From: an uncultured Fidelibacterota bacterium
GTDB taxonomy: Bacteria; Marinisomatota; Marinisomatia; Marinisomatales; UBA1611
Length of the DNA: 29,739 bases
NCBI GenBank assembly: GCA_913041325.1
Contig: CAJWHU010000005.1
Span: forward strand, 1-29,739
Reading direction: 5' to 3'
The notes below the pieces were generated by a model, which saw nothing but the letters and a program-made list of their open reading frames with translations, searched no databases and had not been told where the DNA came from. The translations under genes and the position numbers were made by a program. The first letter of the stretch is position 1, and each line of letters opens with the position of its first letter. Below, in pieces: positions 7,373-15,355 of this stretch.

Positions 7373-8647
7373 ATGCTTTTGAGAGATATTAATTCAATAA
7401 AAAAATATCTTTTTTATGATGTTTTTAGCTATTTCATTGATGCAGGAATTAAGAATGAAAAAGATAGATATTTACAAAAAAAAGGGATAGCTAGAAGCAG
7501 GTTTGTTTATTCATTCTCAAAAATTTTTCTTTATTTACTTAATCTCATTTATAAAATTAAGTTAAAGAAAAACAAACCACATGAGCAAAGTATTTATTTT
7601 TATGCCGACCCATTGACCTATTCAGATATCGTTTTTGAACTGTCAAAAAATTACAATTTGTTTTTTAACAATCCTCTCAGGGTGGATAAAAGAATAAGAT
7701 TTAAAAGTAATATATTTTATTTTCCTTTTGTTAAACAAGCTACAGACTTAACAAACGGGTTCTTGAATAAAAAAGATAATCAAATTCTTGAAAGCATAAA
7801 TCAAATAAAAAGTATTTTAGAAACAACTAAACCAAAAATAATTGTTTTATATGACTCTACTTTTCCTATCAACAGAGCGATTATCCAAGTTTCAAAAGAA
7901 CTTGGTATTCGTACAATTGAAATTCAGCATGCTACCTATCCTATCAAATCCAAACTTTTACCGGGATTAGGTGCAGATTTTTTATACGTATGGGGAGAAT
8001 ATTTCAAAGAAATGTACGAGAAGCAAAAAATTAGAAATGATGATTCAATTAAAATATTAGGCTATCCCTTTGAATCTAATTTAAAAAATAACTTACTCCA
8101 AAATAGAAAATTAACTCTTTATTATCTGGCACAAGGGTTTCAATATGAAGATATCAAGAATTTAGATAGACTTTTAGAAAATGCACTTTACTTAAAAAAT
8201 TTATCAAATACTTTAAATATCACTTTTAAGTGCAAGTTGCATCCAAATAGCCCGAAAGTTTTATTAGACAAAGTTTTACCTCACTTAGAGTGTAATCCAT
8301 TAGATCAAACTATGGAAAATGCAATAAATGACGGGGATATATTTGTTTCATTTAATTCAACTGCTTTAATTAAAGCTGCATTTCAAGGTAAGAAATGCTT
8401 TCAACTTATGAATTTGCCCGTTGAGTGTGATAATTTCGAAGAACTAGGTATTTGCAAGACATTTTTGGATTTGAATGAATTAAATGCTTATCTCACAAAT
8501 CTACTTAAATCAGATAAAGACAACATTTTAAATGAAGGAAATTCAATCAATGATAAATACATTAAGACTTTTAATTGTGGGCCAGGCATGAGGTTTGCAA
8601 ATTTAATAGAAGAGATTGAGAGCAATAATCATTATGAAAAAAATTAA
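7373..8647 (+). CDS. Putative GT-B-like transferase, unknown donor (candidate phosphonate or nonulosonate transferase)
   Basis: I do not recognise a named family in this 424-residue protein. The C-terminal half contains KCKLHPNS (about residues 285-292) and, after an acidic stretch, VSFNSTALIKAAF. An HP motif followed by a Ser/Thr motif is seen in GT-B enzymes that use CMP- or CDP-linked donors, such as poly/sialyltransferases, KpsC/KpsS and CDP-glycerol glycerophosphotransferases. An upstream EIQHATYPI segment also resembles capsule-type GT-B proteins. No signal peptide or clear membrane segment is evident. It lies just after the phosphonate genes and overlaps the next gene by 14 bases. Two CMP-activated donors are predicted in this locus (nonulosonate and hydroxyethylphosphonate), so either could be its substrate; this is inference. 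The start may be TTG 7379 rather than ATG 7373. Confidence 0.6.
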   Translation: MLLRDINSIKKYLFYDVFSYFIDAGIKNEKDRYLQKKGIARSRFVYSFSKIFLYLLNLIYKIKLKKNKPHEQSIYFYADPLTYSDIVFELSKNYNLFFNNPLRVDKRIRFKSNIFYFPFVKQATDLTNGFLNKKDNQILESINQIKSILETTKPKIIVLYDSTFPINRAIIQVSKELGIRTIEIQHATYPIKSKLLPGLGADFLYVWGEYFKEMYEKQKIRNDDSIKILGYPFESNLKNNLLQNRKLTLYYLAQGFQYEDIKNLDRLLENALYLKNLSNTLNITFKCKLHPNSPKVLLDKVLPHLECNPLDQTMENAINDGDIFVSFNSTALIKAAFQGKKCFQLMNLPVECDNFEELGICKTFLDLNELNAYLTNLLKSDKDNILNEGNSINDKYIKTFNCGPGMRFANLIEEIESNNHYEKN

Positions 8648-9653
8648 AGTAGCGGTAGTAGGATTTGGATATTGGGGCCCGAATATTGTTAGAAATTTCG
8701 ATTCTCAGCTAAATTGTGAAGTGGAATATATTGTAGATTCAAGCGATGAAAGATTGGCTGTTGTTAATAAAAATTATCCTCATACTAAAACAACTAAAGA
8801 CCTGGAGGATGTAATTAAGGACTCAAACATTGATGCGGTTATTATTGCAACGCCTGTTTTTACACATTACGAGATTGCAAAAAAGGCTTTATCTAACGGC
8901 AAGCATGTCTTGATAGAAAAACCAATGACATCATCAGTTAAAGAAGCTGATGATTTAATAAATCTTTCTATTAAGTTTAATAAAGTTTTGATGGTAGATC
9001 ACACTTTTCTATACACTGGTTCTGTACAAAAAATTAGTTCAATTATAAAGGATGATTTTATTGGGAAAGTTCAGTACATTGATTCAACAAGAATTAATCT
9101 GGGTTTATTTCAGCCCGACGTAAATGTTCTATGGGATTTAGCTCCCCATGATATTTCAATTGTAAATTACATTGTTGATGATAGGCCTTATAGCGTTCAG
9201 GCTGTCGGCGTTTCTCATACCAATAATGAGATTGAAAATATTGCCTATTTGACATTAAATTATAGTAGCAACATGATTGTTCATTTTCACTGTTCATGGA
9301 CTTCGCCAGTAAAAATTAGAAAATTTTTAATTGGTGGCGAAAGAAAAATGATTTTGTGGGATGATATGGAGCCTACAGAAAAAATTAAAGTTTATGATAC
9401 TAGTTATTCTCATTCCTCTAATGAAGACAAAAGAAGAGTTTTAGTTGATTATAGAGTTGGAGATATATACGTACCTAAAGTTTCTAATAATGAAGCTCTT
9501 TCTGAGTTAGCAAAAGATTTTTTGACTTCAGTTTCTGAAGGAACCAAACCTATTGCAAATTATATTTCAGGTATAAATGTAATTAAAGTATTAGAAGCTT
9601 CTCAAATTTCTATAAAACAAGGCGGAAAAGAGGTTAAAGTAAATTATTCTTAA
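8634..9653 (+). CDS. Gfo/Idh/MocA oxidoreductase, probable nucleotide-sugar 3-dehydrogenase
   Basis: A 339-residue protein. The ATG at 8634 is chosen because it places the Rossmann motif GFGYWG at residues 10-15; the TTG six codons earlier lies deeper inside the preceding gene. EKP follows near residue 95 and LWDLAPHDIS in the catalytic half. Members with this GYWGPN signature commonly sit in operons with a hexapeptide acyltransferase and a DegT aminotransferase, as here, and GnnA is a family member that oxidises UDP-GlcNAc at C3. The predicted role is therefore to generate a 3-keto nucleotide sugar for the aminotransferase at 10147. No UDP-GlcNAc 6-dehydrogenase (WbpA type) is in the window, so a 2,3-diamino-uronic acid is less supported than a neutral 3-amino sugar. 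Confidence 0.78.
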   Translation: MKKIKVAVVGFGYWGPNIVRNFDSQLNCEVEYIVDSSDERLAVVNKNYPHTKTTKDLEDVIKDSNIDAVIIATPVFTHYEIAKKALSNGKHVLIEKPMTSSVKEADDLINLSIKFNKVLMVDHTFLYTGSVQKISSIIKDDFIGKVQYIDSTRINLGLFQPDVNVLWDLAPHDISIVNYIVDDRPYSVQAVGVSHTNNEIENIAYLTLNYSSNMIVHFHCSWTSPVKIRKFLIGGERKMILWDDMEPTEKIKVYDTSYSHSSNEDKRRVLVDYRVGDIYVPKVSNNEALSELAKDFLTSVSEGTKPIANYISGINVIKVLEASQISIKQGGKEVKVNYS

Positions 9654-10144
9654 TGATGAAAATCATAAACGAAATAAGCGAAAAAAAATCAATTAACAAC
9701 GTTAAAGTTGGAACGAACGTAAAGATCTTTGATTTCGTAAATGCTTACGGCTGTCAAATTGATGACAATAGCAAGATCGGAGCTTTTGTTGAAATTCAGA
9801 AGGGCGCGTTTATTGGTAAAAATTGTAAAATTTCAAGTCATTCATTTATATGTGAAGGTGTTCATATTGAAGATAATTGTTTTATTGGCCATGGAGTAAT
9901 GTTTACAAATGATTTATTGCCTAGGGCCACTAATTTAGATGGAAGCGCTCAAAATGAAGATGATTGGACTTTAGTTGAAACTTTTGTAAAAAAAGGAGCG
10001 TCTATAGGAAGTAATGCAACAATTCTGTGCGGTATTACATTGGGTGAGAATTCATTAATTGGAGCTGGAGCAGTGGTTGTTAATGATGTACCAGAAAATT
10101 CTGTTGTTGTTGGCAATCCGGCACGCGTTATTAAAAAATTTTAA
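9653..10144 (+). CDS. Left-handed beta-helix N-acyltransferase (WbpD/WlbB-like)
   Basis: A 163-residue protein built almost entirely of hexapeptide repeats (for example IGAFVE, IGKNCK, IGSNAT, IGAGAV), with the usual C-terminal GNPARVI. Related enzymes acetylate the 3-amino group of UDP-2-acetamido-3-amino sugars or dTDP-3-amino sugars with acetyl-CoA. The start codon shares one base with the preceding stop (TAATG), and the DegT aminotransferase begins 2 bp after its stop. The dehydrogenase, acyltransferase and aminotransferase thus form a tight three-gene cassette. The acyl group and acceptor are inferred from this arrangement. Confidence 0.82.
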   Translation: MMKIINEISEKKSINNVKVGTNVKIFDFVNAYGCQIDDNSKIGAFVEIQKGAFIGKNCKISSHSFICEGVHIEDNCFIGHGVMFTNDLLPRATNLDGSAQNEDDWTLVETFVKKGASIGSNATILCGITLGENSLIGAGAVVVNDVPENSVVVGNPARVIKKF

Positions 10145-10146
10145 TT

Positions 10147-11250
10147 ATGATAAAAAATCCTAAAATTTCTTGTTTGGATTTGAAAGGTCAACATCAACAA
10201 GTGAAAAAAGAAATATTTCAAGCTTTTGAAAGAGTTTATGAAGAAACTGCTTTTTCAGGAGGTCCTTTTGTACAAGAGTTTGAAGAAAAATTTAGTCAGT
10301 ATGTTGGATCAAAGTATGCAATTGGAGTAGGTAATGGGACTGAATCTCTTCACTTAGCTATGCTTGCGTTGGATATTGGTCCTGGTGATGAAGTTATAAT
10401 CCCGGCAAATACATTTATTGCAACAGCATGGGGTGTTTCGCATGCTGGAGCTAAGCCTGTTTTTGTAGATTGTGACGATACTTGGGAAATAGATCCTTTA
10501 AAAATTGAAGCAGCTATTACTAAGAAAACAAAAGCAATTATTGGTGTTCATCTTTACGGGCAACCTTTTGACATAGACACAGTAAAAGACATCTGTGATC
10601 AAAATAACTTATTTTTAGTTGAAGATGCTGCCCAAGCTCATGGGGCTAGATACAAAGGAAAAACAGTAGGAGTTTTTGGAGAGATGGCCTGTTATAGCTT
10701 TTATCCTGGCAAAAATTTAGGGGCTTGCGGAGAAGGTGGTGGAATTACAACGAATAATAAAAAATATGTAGAAAGGATACATTCATTACGTAATCATGGT
10801 TCTAAAGAAAGATATTTTCATGATGAAATAGGATTCAATTATCGAATGGGAGGATTGGAAGGAGCCTCTCTTACCGTTAAATTAGATTATATTGAATCTT
10901 GGAATAACAAAAGAAGATCTATTGCTAAAAAATATCACGAACAAATAGTTAACTCTAAGGTTAAACTGCAAGTTGTTCCCGATTATGCAGATGGAGTTCA
11001 CCATCTTTTTGTAGTGACAGTTGAGGATAAGCAAGCTTTTGTTGACCACCTAGCTAAAAATGATATAAACGCTGCTTATCATTACCCGATACCATGTCAT
11101 TTGCAAAAAGCATATTCTTATTTAGGTCATAAAAAAGGAGATTTCCCCAAATCAGAGTATCTAGCCCTTCATTGCATCAGCCTGCCAATGTATCCAGAAC
11201 TTTCTGATTCTCAAGTTGAGAAGGTTATTAGTATTGTTAATCTTTATTAG
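10147..11250 (+). CDS. DegT/DnrJ/EryC1 aminotransferase (WbpE/GnnB-like)
   Basis: A 367-residue PLP-dependent sugar aminotransferase. It has the family layout: GNGTESLHLAM cofactor-binding loop, the VEDAAQAHG aspartate motif around residues 158-166, and the Schiff-base lysine Lys189 in SFYPGKNLGACGEGG. In this cassette it should transaminate the 3-keto sugar made by the oxidoreductase at 8634, and the product would be acylated by the hexapeptide protein at 9653. It is in the same reading frame as the next gene (11263), separated only by its TAG stop and four codons. Confidence 0.87.
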   Translation: MIKNPKISCLDLKGQHQQVKKEIFQAFERVYEETAFSGGPFVQEFEEKFSQYVGSKYAIGVGNGTESLHLAMLALDIGPGDEVIIPANTFIATAWGVSHAGAKPVFVDCDDTWEIDPLKIEAAITKKTKAIIGVHLYGQPFDIDTVKDICDQNNLFLVEDAAQAHGARYKGKTVGVFGEMACYSFYPGKNLGACGEGGGITTNNKKYVERIHSLRNHGSKERYFHDEIGFNYRMGGLEGASLTVKLDYIESWNNKRRSIAKKYHEQIVNSKVKLQVVPDYADGVHHLFVVTVEDKQAFVDHLAKNDINAAYHYPIPCHLQKAYSYLGHKKGDFPKSEYLALHCISLPMYPELSDSQVEKVISIVNLY

Positions 11251-11262
11251 TTATATCAAATT

Positions 11263-11913
11263 TTGAAAAAGATAATAATTTTAGGTACGGGAGGAAATAG
11301 CATTGATATTTTAGATGCTATTAATGAAATAAATTTAATAAGAAAAAAATATGATTGTATCGGTTTTTTAGACGACGATATTTCTAAAAAAGGGAATAAT
11401 ATTTTTGGAGTAGAGGTTTTAGGCTCTATAAATGATGCAAATAAATATTCAGATAGCTATTTTATAAATGGTATAGGTAATTCTGGAAACTTTATCAGCA
11501 AACAAAAAATTATTAAAAGAAGTTTGGTCGAACCCAACAGGTTTGAAACAATAATTCATCCTTCATCGAGTGTTTCAAGTTTTAGTAAAATTGGGAAAGG
11601 TTCTGTTATTTTTCAGAACGTGACTGTCTGCTCAAATGCTGATATTGGTGCGCATGTTGCTGTTTTACCAAACTCCATTATTAGCCACGATGTTAAAATA
11701 AAAGATTATTCAACTATTGCTGGTGGAGTATGTATTTCGGGAAATTCAATCATCGGAGAATCAAGTTATATAGGAACAAATTCCTCTATAAGAGAAAATT
11801 TATCTATTGGAAATAAGTGTTTAATTGGGATGGGTAGTAACATTCTAAGCAATGTTGATGACAATACAGTATATTTTGGAAACCCAGCAATGCTTAAAAA
11901 GAGAATGAAATAA
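11263..11913 (+). CDS. NeuD/PglD-family acyltransferase
   Basis: A 216-residue protein with a short N-terminal Rossmann-like nucleotide-sugar-binding domain (ILGTGGNSIDI, residues 6-16) and a C-terminal left-handed beta-helix ending in a GNPAM element. This two-domain build is typical of PglD, NeuD and related sugar O- or N-acetyltransferases. The start must be TTG at 11263: the frame is closed by the preceding gene's TAG at 11248 and holds no ATG before the motif. No Shine-Dalgarno is visible, so translation may depend on coupling to the upstream gene. It precedes an epimerase/dehydratase and an aminotransferase, so it may acylate the amino sugar they make. Function within the family is inferred. 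Confidence 0.8.
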   Translation: MKKIIILGTGGNSIDILDAINEINLIRKKYDCIGFLDDDISKKGNNIFGVEVLGSINDANKYSDSYFINGIGNSGNFISKQKIIKRSLVEPNRFETIIHPSSSVSSFSKIGKGSVIFQNVTVCSNADIGAHVAVLPNSIISHDVKIKDYSTIAGGVCISGNSIIGESSYIGTNSSIRENLSIGNKCLIGMGSNILSNVDDNTVYFGNPAMLKKRMK

Positions 11914-11918
11914 GGTTT

Positions 11919-12911
11919 ATGGAAAATAATCTTAAAATAATGGTAACTGGCGCAGCTGGTTTTATCGGTTCGCATTTGGTTGATTACTTGTTAAGTAAAG
12001 ATAATACAGTTATTGGACTAGATAATTTAAGTAATGGAACTATGCGTAATTTGAAAAACGCTTCAGATTACAAAACTTTTAGTTTTATTAAATCGGATAT
12101 TCTGAATTTAGAGGATTGTATAAATGCATGCAAAAATGTTGATATTGTTTATCATTTAGCCTGTCTTGGTGTAAGACATTCTCTGCATAGTCCAATAGAA
12201 AATCATAAAGTTAATGCCGAAGGTACTTTGAATATGCTTGAAGCATCAAGAAAAAACTCTGTCAAACAGTTTTTTTATATCTCAACATCTGAAGTTTACG
12301 GTAAAGTTGAACAATTCCCAATCAGTGAAACGGCCGTTCCTGTCCCTATTACTGTTTATGGTTCTAGTAAGTTAGTGGGTGAACATTACACAAAATCATA
12401 CGGAGAATGTTTCGGATTAAATTCTACAATAATTAGAATATTCAATAACTATGGTCCTAGAGCTCATTTTGAGGGAGATTCTGGTGAAGTCATCCCAAGA
12501 ACTATCGTTAATTTCATAAAGGGTAATAAGGCGACACTCTTTGGAGACGGTAATATTACTCGAGATTTTTATTACGTAAAAGATACAGCAAGAATTCTTG
12601 GAAATATGATTGGAAATGAAAAAATAATGGGTAATCTATTTAACTTGGGGACCTCCAGTGAAATAAAAATTGGAGATGTAATAAAAATTATCTCAGATTA
12701 CATGATAGACGATAATCCTCAAATAGAAAGCCTTCCAGCCAGACCTGCTGATGTCCCAAGACTATGGGTTGATAATAGTAAAATCTCTCAGTTAATCGAC
12801 ATAAGTTCAGAGATTTCCTTTTCTAAGGGAATCCTAAACACTATTTCTTATTATAGAAAATTACATGAAAATGGTGATTTAGTTGAAAATGTACCCAAAA
12901 TAAATTGGTAA
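11919..12911 (+). CDS. NAD-dependent nucleotide-sugar epimerase/dehydratase
   Basis: A 330-residue extended SDR with GAAGFIG at residues 11-17, the ISTSEVYG catalytic Ser/Thr region (about 121-128) and the YxxxK pair at Tyr147/Lys151 (YGSSK). AAGG (11912-11915) precedes the ATG. The family covers UDP-hexose 4-epimerases, 4,6-dehydratases and decarboxylases of uronic acids. Residues IRIFNNYGPRA and TRDFYYVKDTA are standard substrate-binding stretches. It is followed 15 bp later by a DegT aminotransferase, so a 4,6-dehydratase feeding a 4-amino sugar is plausible, as is a C4 epimerase; sequence alone does not separate these. Confidence 0.8.
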   Translation: MENNLKIMVTGAAGFIGSHLVDYLLSKDNTVIGLDNLSNGTMRNLKNASDYKTFSFIKSDILNLEDCINACKNVDIVYHLACLGVRHSLHSPIENHKVNAEGTLNMLEASRKNSVKQFFYISTSEVYGKVEQFPISETAVPVPITVYGSSKLVGEHYTKSYGECFGLNSTIIRIFNNYGPRAHFEGDSGEVIPRTIVNFIKGNKATLFGDGNITRDFYYVKDTARILGNMIGNEKIMGNLFNLGTSSEIKIGDVIKIISDYMIDDNPQIESLPARPADVPRLWVDNSKISQLIDISSEISFSKGILNTISYYRKLHENGDLVENVPKINW

Positions 12912-12926
12912 TTTAGACACATAAAT

Positions 12927-14054
12927 ATGATTCCTATCTCTAAACCCTTTCTTACAAAAGAGGAAGCTCAATCAGCCTTTGACACAATTTTAAGTGGTTG
13001 GGTGACACAGGGCCCAAGGGTTGAAGAATTTGAAAAAGAATTTGCTAAGTTAACAGGAGCTAAACATGCTGTTGCGGTTTCTAATTGCACGACAGCACTG
13101 CATCTATCCCTTATAGTCGCCGGTGTCGGAAAGGGTGATGAAGTTATATGTCCTTCACTAAGCTATATAGCAACAGCAAATTCAATCAGGTATGTTGGAG
13201 CTAAACCAGTTTTTGCTGAAGTTGGAGATGATTACAATTTAGACATTAAAGACGTTGAAGGCAGGATCACTAAAAATACTAAAGCCATATTACTTGTCCA
13301 TCAAATGGGCATGCCAGCCAATATAGAAGCTATCAAAAATATTTGTGAAAAATACTCATTAGAATTAATTGAAGACGCTGCTTGTGCTATTGGATCTTCA
13401 TACAAGAAGAAAATGATTGGTAGTCATTCTGACTTAGTTTGTTTTTCTTTTCATCCTAGAAAAGTCATTACTACAGGTGATGGAGGAATGATTACAACGA
13501 GTAGATTGGATTATTGCGAAAGATTAAAGAAACTACGTCAACATGGAATGTCAGTTAATGATAGAGTCAGGCACGTATCAAAAAAAGTAATTTTCGAAAA
13601 ACATGAGGAATTAGGGTACAACTATCGTCTTACAGATATTCAAGCATCAGTTGGAATTCAGCAGCTAAAAAAACTTAATGAAATTGTTCAAAAAAGAAGA
13701 GAAATAGCATCTATATACAATGATGCTTTTAACGATATTCAATGTATAGGTTTACCAAAAGACAATAAGCATTCAATAAGTAATTTTCAATCATACAGTG
13801 TGCTCTTGAAAAAAAATTGCCCAATTAGAAGAAATGATTTAATGCAGAGAATGTTGGACCATGGAATCGCTACAAGGAAAGGAATTATGTTAGCTCATGA
13901 GGAAGAAGCTTATACTGATTTTGATTTCAACAATTTAGAACGCTCAGAATTTTTATCACATAATAGTATTATTTTGCCACTTTATGTTCCCATGAGTAAA
14001 AATGACATAGATTTTGTAATAAAAACTTTTATTAATATTATTAATTCAAATTAA
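12927..14054 (+). CDS. DegT/DnrJ/EryC1 aminotransferase (second copy)
   Basis: A 375-residue PLP aminotransferase with SNCTTALHLSL in the cofactor loop, LIEDAACAIG (about 147-156) and Lys179 in SFHPRKVITTGDGG. It differs clearly from the other DegT enzymes here (10147 and 17694), including an insertion-like VNDRVRH stretch after the active site. Together with the epimerase/dehydratase at 11919 and the acyltransferase at 11263 it could make a 4-acylamino-4-deoxy sugar, by analogy with the PglF-PglE-PglD type of pathway. Its stop codon lies inside the perfect inverted repeat at 14031-14064. Confidence 0.85.
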   Translation: MIPISKPFLTKEEAQSAFDTILSGWVTQGPRVEEFEKEFAKLTGAKHAVAVSNCTTALHLSLIVAGVGKGDEVICPSLSYIATANSIRYVGAKPVFAEVGDDYNLDIKDVEGRITKNTKAILLVHQMGMPANIEAIKNICEKYSLELIEDAACAIGSSYKKKMIGSHSDLVCFSFHPRKVITTGDGGMITTSRLDYCERLKKLRQHGMSVNDRVRHVSKKVIFEKHEELGYNYRLTDIQASVGIQQLKKLNEIVQKRREIASIYNDAFNDIQCIGLPKDNKHSISNFQSYSVLLKKNCPIRRNDLMQRMLDHGIATRKGIMLAHEEEAYTDFDFNNLERSEFLSHNSIILPLYVPMSKNDIDFVIKTFINIINSN

Positions 14055-14064
14055 TAATATTAAT
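14031..14064 (+). repeat. Perfect 16-bp AT-only inverted repeat over a gene junction
   Basis: Arms 14031-14046 and 14049-14064 are exact reverse complements with a 2-base CA spacer. The palindrome contains the end of the aminotransferase gene, including its TAA, and ends 6 bases before the ATG at 14071, where a Shine-Dalgarno would be expected but none is visible. There is no T-run after it, so a classic terminator is unlikely. A regulatory or processing hairpin is possible. Confidence 0.75.
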
Positions 14065-14070
14065 CGTAAA

Positions 14071-15336
14071 ATGAACCTCACTTTTTTTTTCCCTTATCCG
14101 CATGTAAGCGGTATTCCTGTACTTTTTGCAAATCTTACTAATTATTTATTAAAAGATAATAAACACGAAATTAACATCATTGATTATAAAAACGGCGCTT
14201 TAATCAGAAGTTGTAAGCCAAATTCAAAGTTGAATTTTATTGAATTTAGGGACTTTGAAAATTGTATTATAGATTTTGAAACTCATTTAATTATCCAAGC
14301 GGGTTTACCTTATAAGTTAAGGCAAGAATTGAAGATATCTGACAAAGTAAAGATATTGCAATGGGCTGCTCACGAATCAAATTTAGTTCCATATTTATCC
14401 AGGTTTAACTTTATTTTAAAATTTCAACACTCTAGTTTGATTATTCATAAAATATTTAAACTTATTAGAAATAGAACTTACACAATTCTTTCAAAGTGGG
14501 TCAGTAAGATGATAGACAGAGGCTCTATTGTTTTTATGACCCACGAAATATACAACAACACAGCTAGATATCTTTTTTTAGATAATACCCATTCTGTAAC
14601 ATATCTTCCAAATTTTAGCTTTGGAGAAAATGACTTTAGTGAACGGGCTATTTTACATAAATCAAAAAAAATACATCAAGAACTGGATTTATCTTGGGTG
14701 GGCAGGATAGCTGATTTCAAAATTCATATTTTAAATTACAGTATTTCTAAATTGAGTAATTATGCAGCCAAAACTCAAACTAAAATAAAATTTCATATTA
14801 TTGGTTCCGGAGAATCAGAAAAACTTTTGAAATTAGATTGTCAAAATCAATTTTTCGAAATCATAAAAGTTGGTACATTGGAAAAAGATGAAGTAGATAA
14901 ATATTTGGAAAAAAATATTGACGCTATGTTTAGCATGGGGACATCTGCTTTAGATGGAGCAAGACTTGGTCTTCCGGTTGTGTTGCTAGATCAATCAAAT
15001 ACTGAAATAGAAGAAGGTTATATTTTTAAATTTTTATTCGATTCTAAAGGTTTTGATTTAGGTCATCCGGTAAGTAATTCAGATTTTGAAATTGGAAATG
15101 ATACTTTGGAAACTATCATCAGAGATTTAATTTTGGATTATAGAAGTTTATCAAAAAGAACATTAGACTATTATTATGAAAACCATTCCATTGAGACGGT
15201 ATCATTAAAATTATTGAATCTGCTTAATAATAATTCTTATAGCTTCCAAGAAATAGATAAGTCGATTTTAAATCCAGGTTTGCTTAGAAAGATTTATTTG
15301 TTCTATATAAAAGAAATAAAAAAAACTTATTATTAA
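14071..15336 (+). CDS. GT-B glycosyltransferase
   Basis: A 421-residue protein with a two-lobed GT-B layout. The N-terminal half opens with MNLTFFFPYPHVSGIPVLFA, which resembles the GT4-type acceptor-side strand and glycine loop. The C-terminal half has LSWVGRIADFK, FHIIGSGES and GTLEKDEVDKYL, the nucleotide-sugar lobe. A closing GTSALDGARLGLPVVLLDQ segment followed by acidic residues corresponds to the donor-binding EX7E region, although the motif is not canonical. It follows the second aminotransferase by 16 bp, with a perfect hairpin in the junction, and ends the AT-rich block. It probably transfers one of the amino sugars made by the neighbouring genes to the lipid-linked repeat unit; the specificity is unknown. 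Confidence 0.72.
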   Translation: MNLTFFFPYPHVSGIPVLFANLTNYLLKDNKHEINIIDYKNGALIRSCKPNSKLNFIEFRDFENCIIDFETHLIIQAGLPYKLRQELKISDKVKILQWAAHESNLVPYLSRFNFILKFQHSSLIIHKIFKLIRNRTYTILSKWVSKMIDRGSIVFMTHEIYNNTARYLFLDNTHSVTYLPNFSFGENDFSERAILHKSKKIHQELDLSWVGRIADFKIHILNYSISKLSNYAAKTQTKIKFHIIGSGESEKLLKLDCQNQFFEIIKVGTLEKDEVDKYLEKNIDAMFSMGTSALDGARLGLPVVLLDQSNTEIEEGYIFKFLFDSKGFDLGHPVSNSDFEIGNDTLETIIRDLILDYRSLSKRTLDYYYENHSIETVSLKLLNLLNNNSYSFQEIDKSILNPGLLRKIYLFYIKEIKKTYY

Positions 15337-15355
15337 AAAAAGAGGTTATCAAAAG

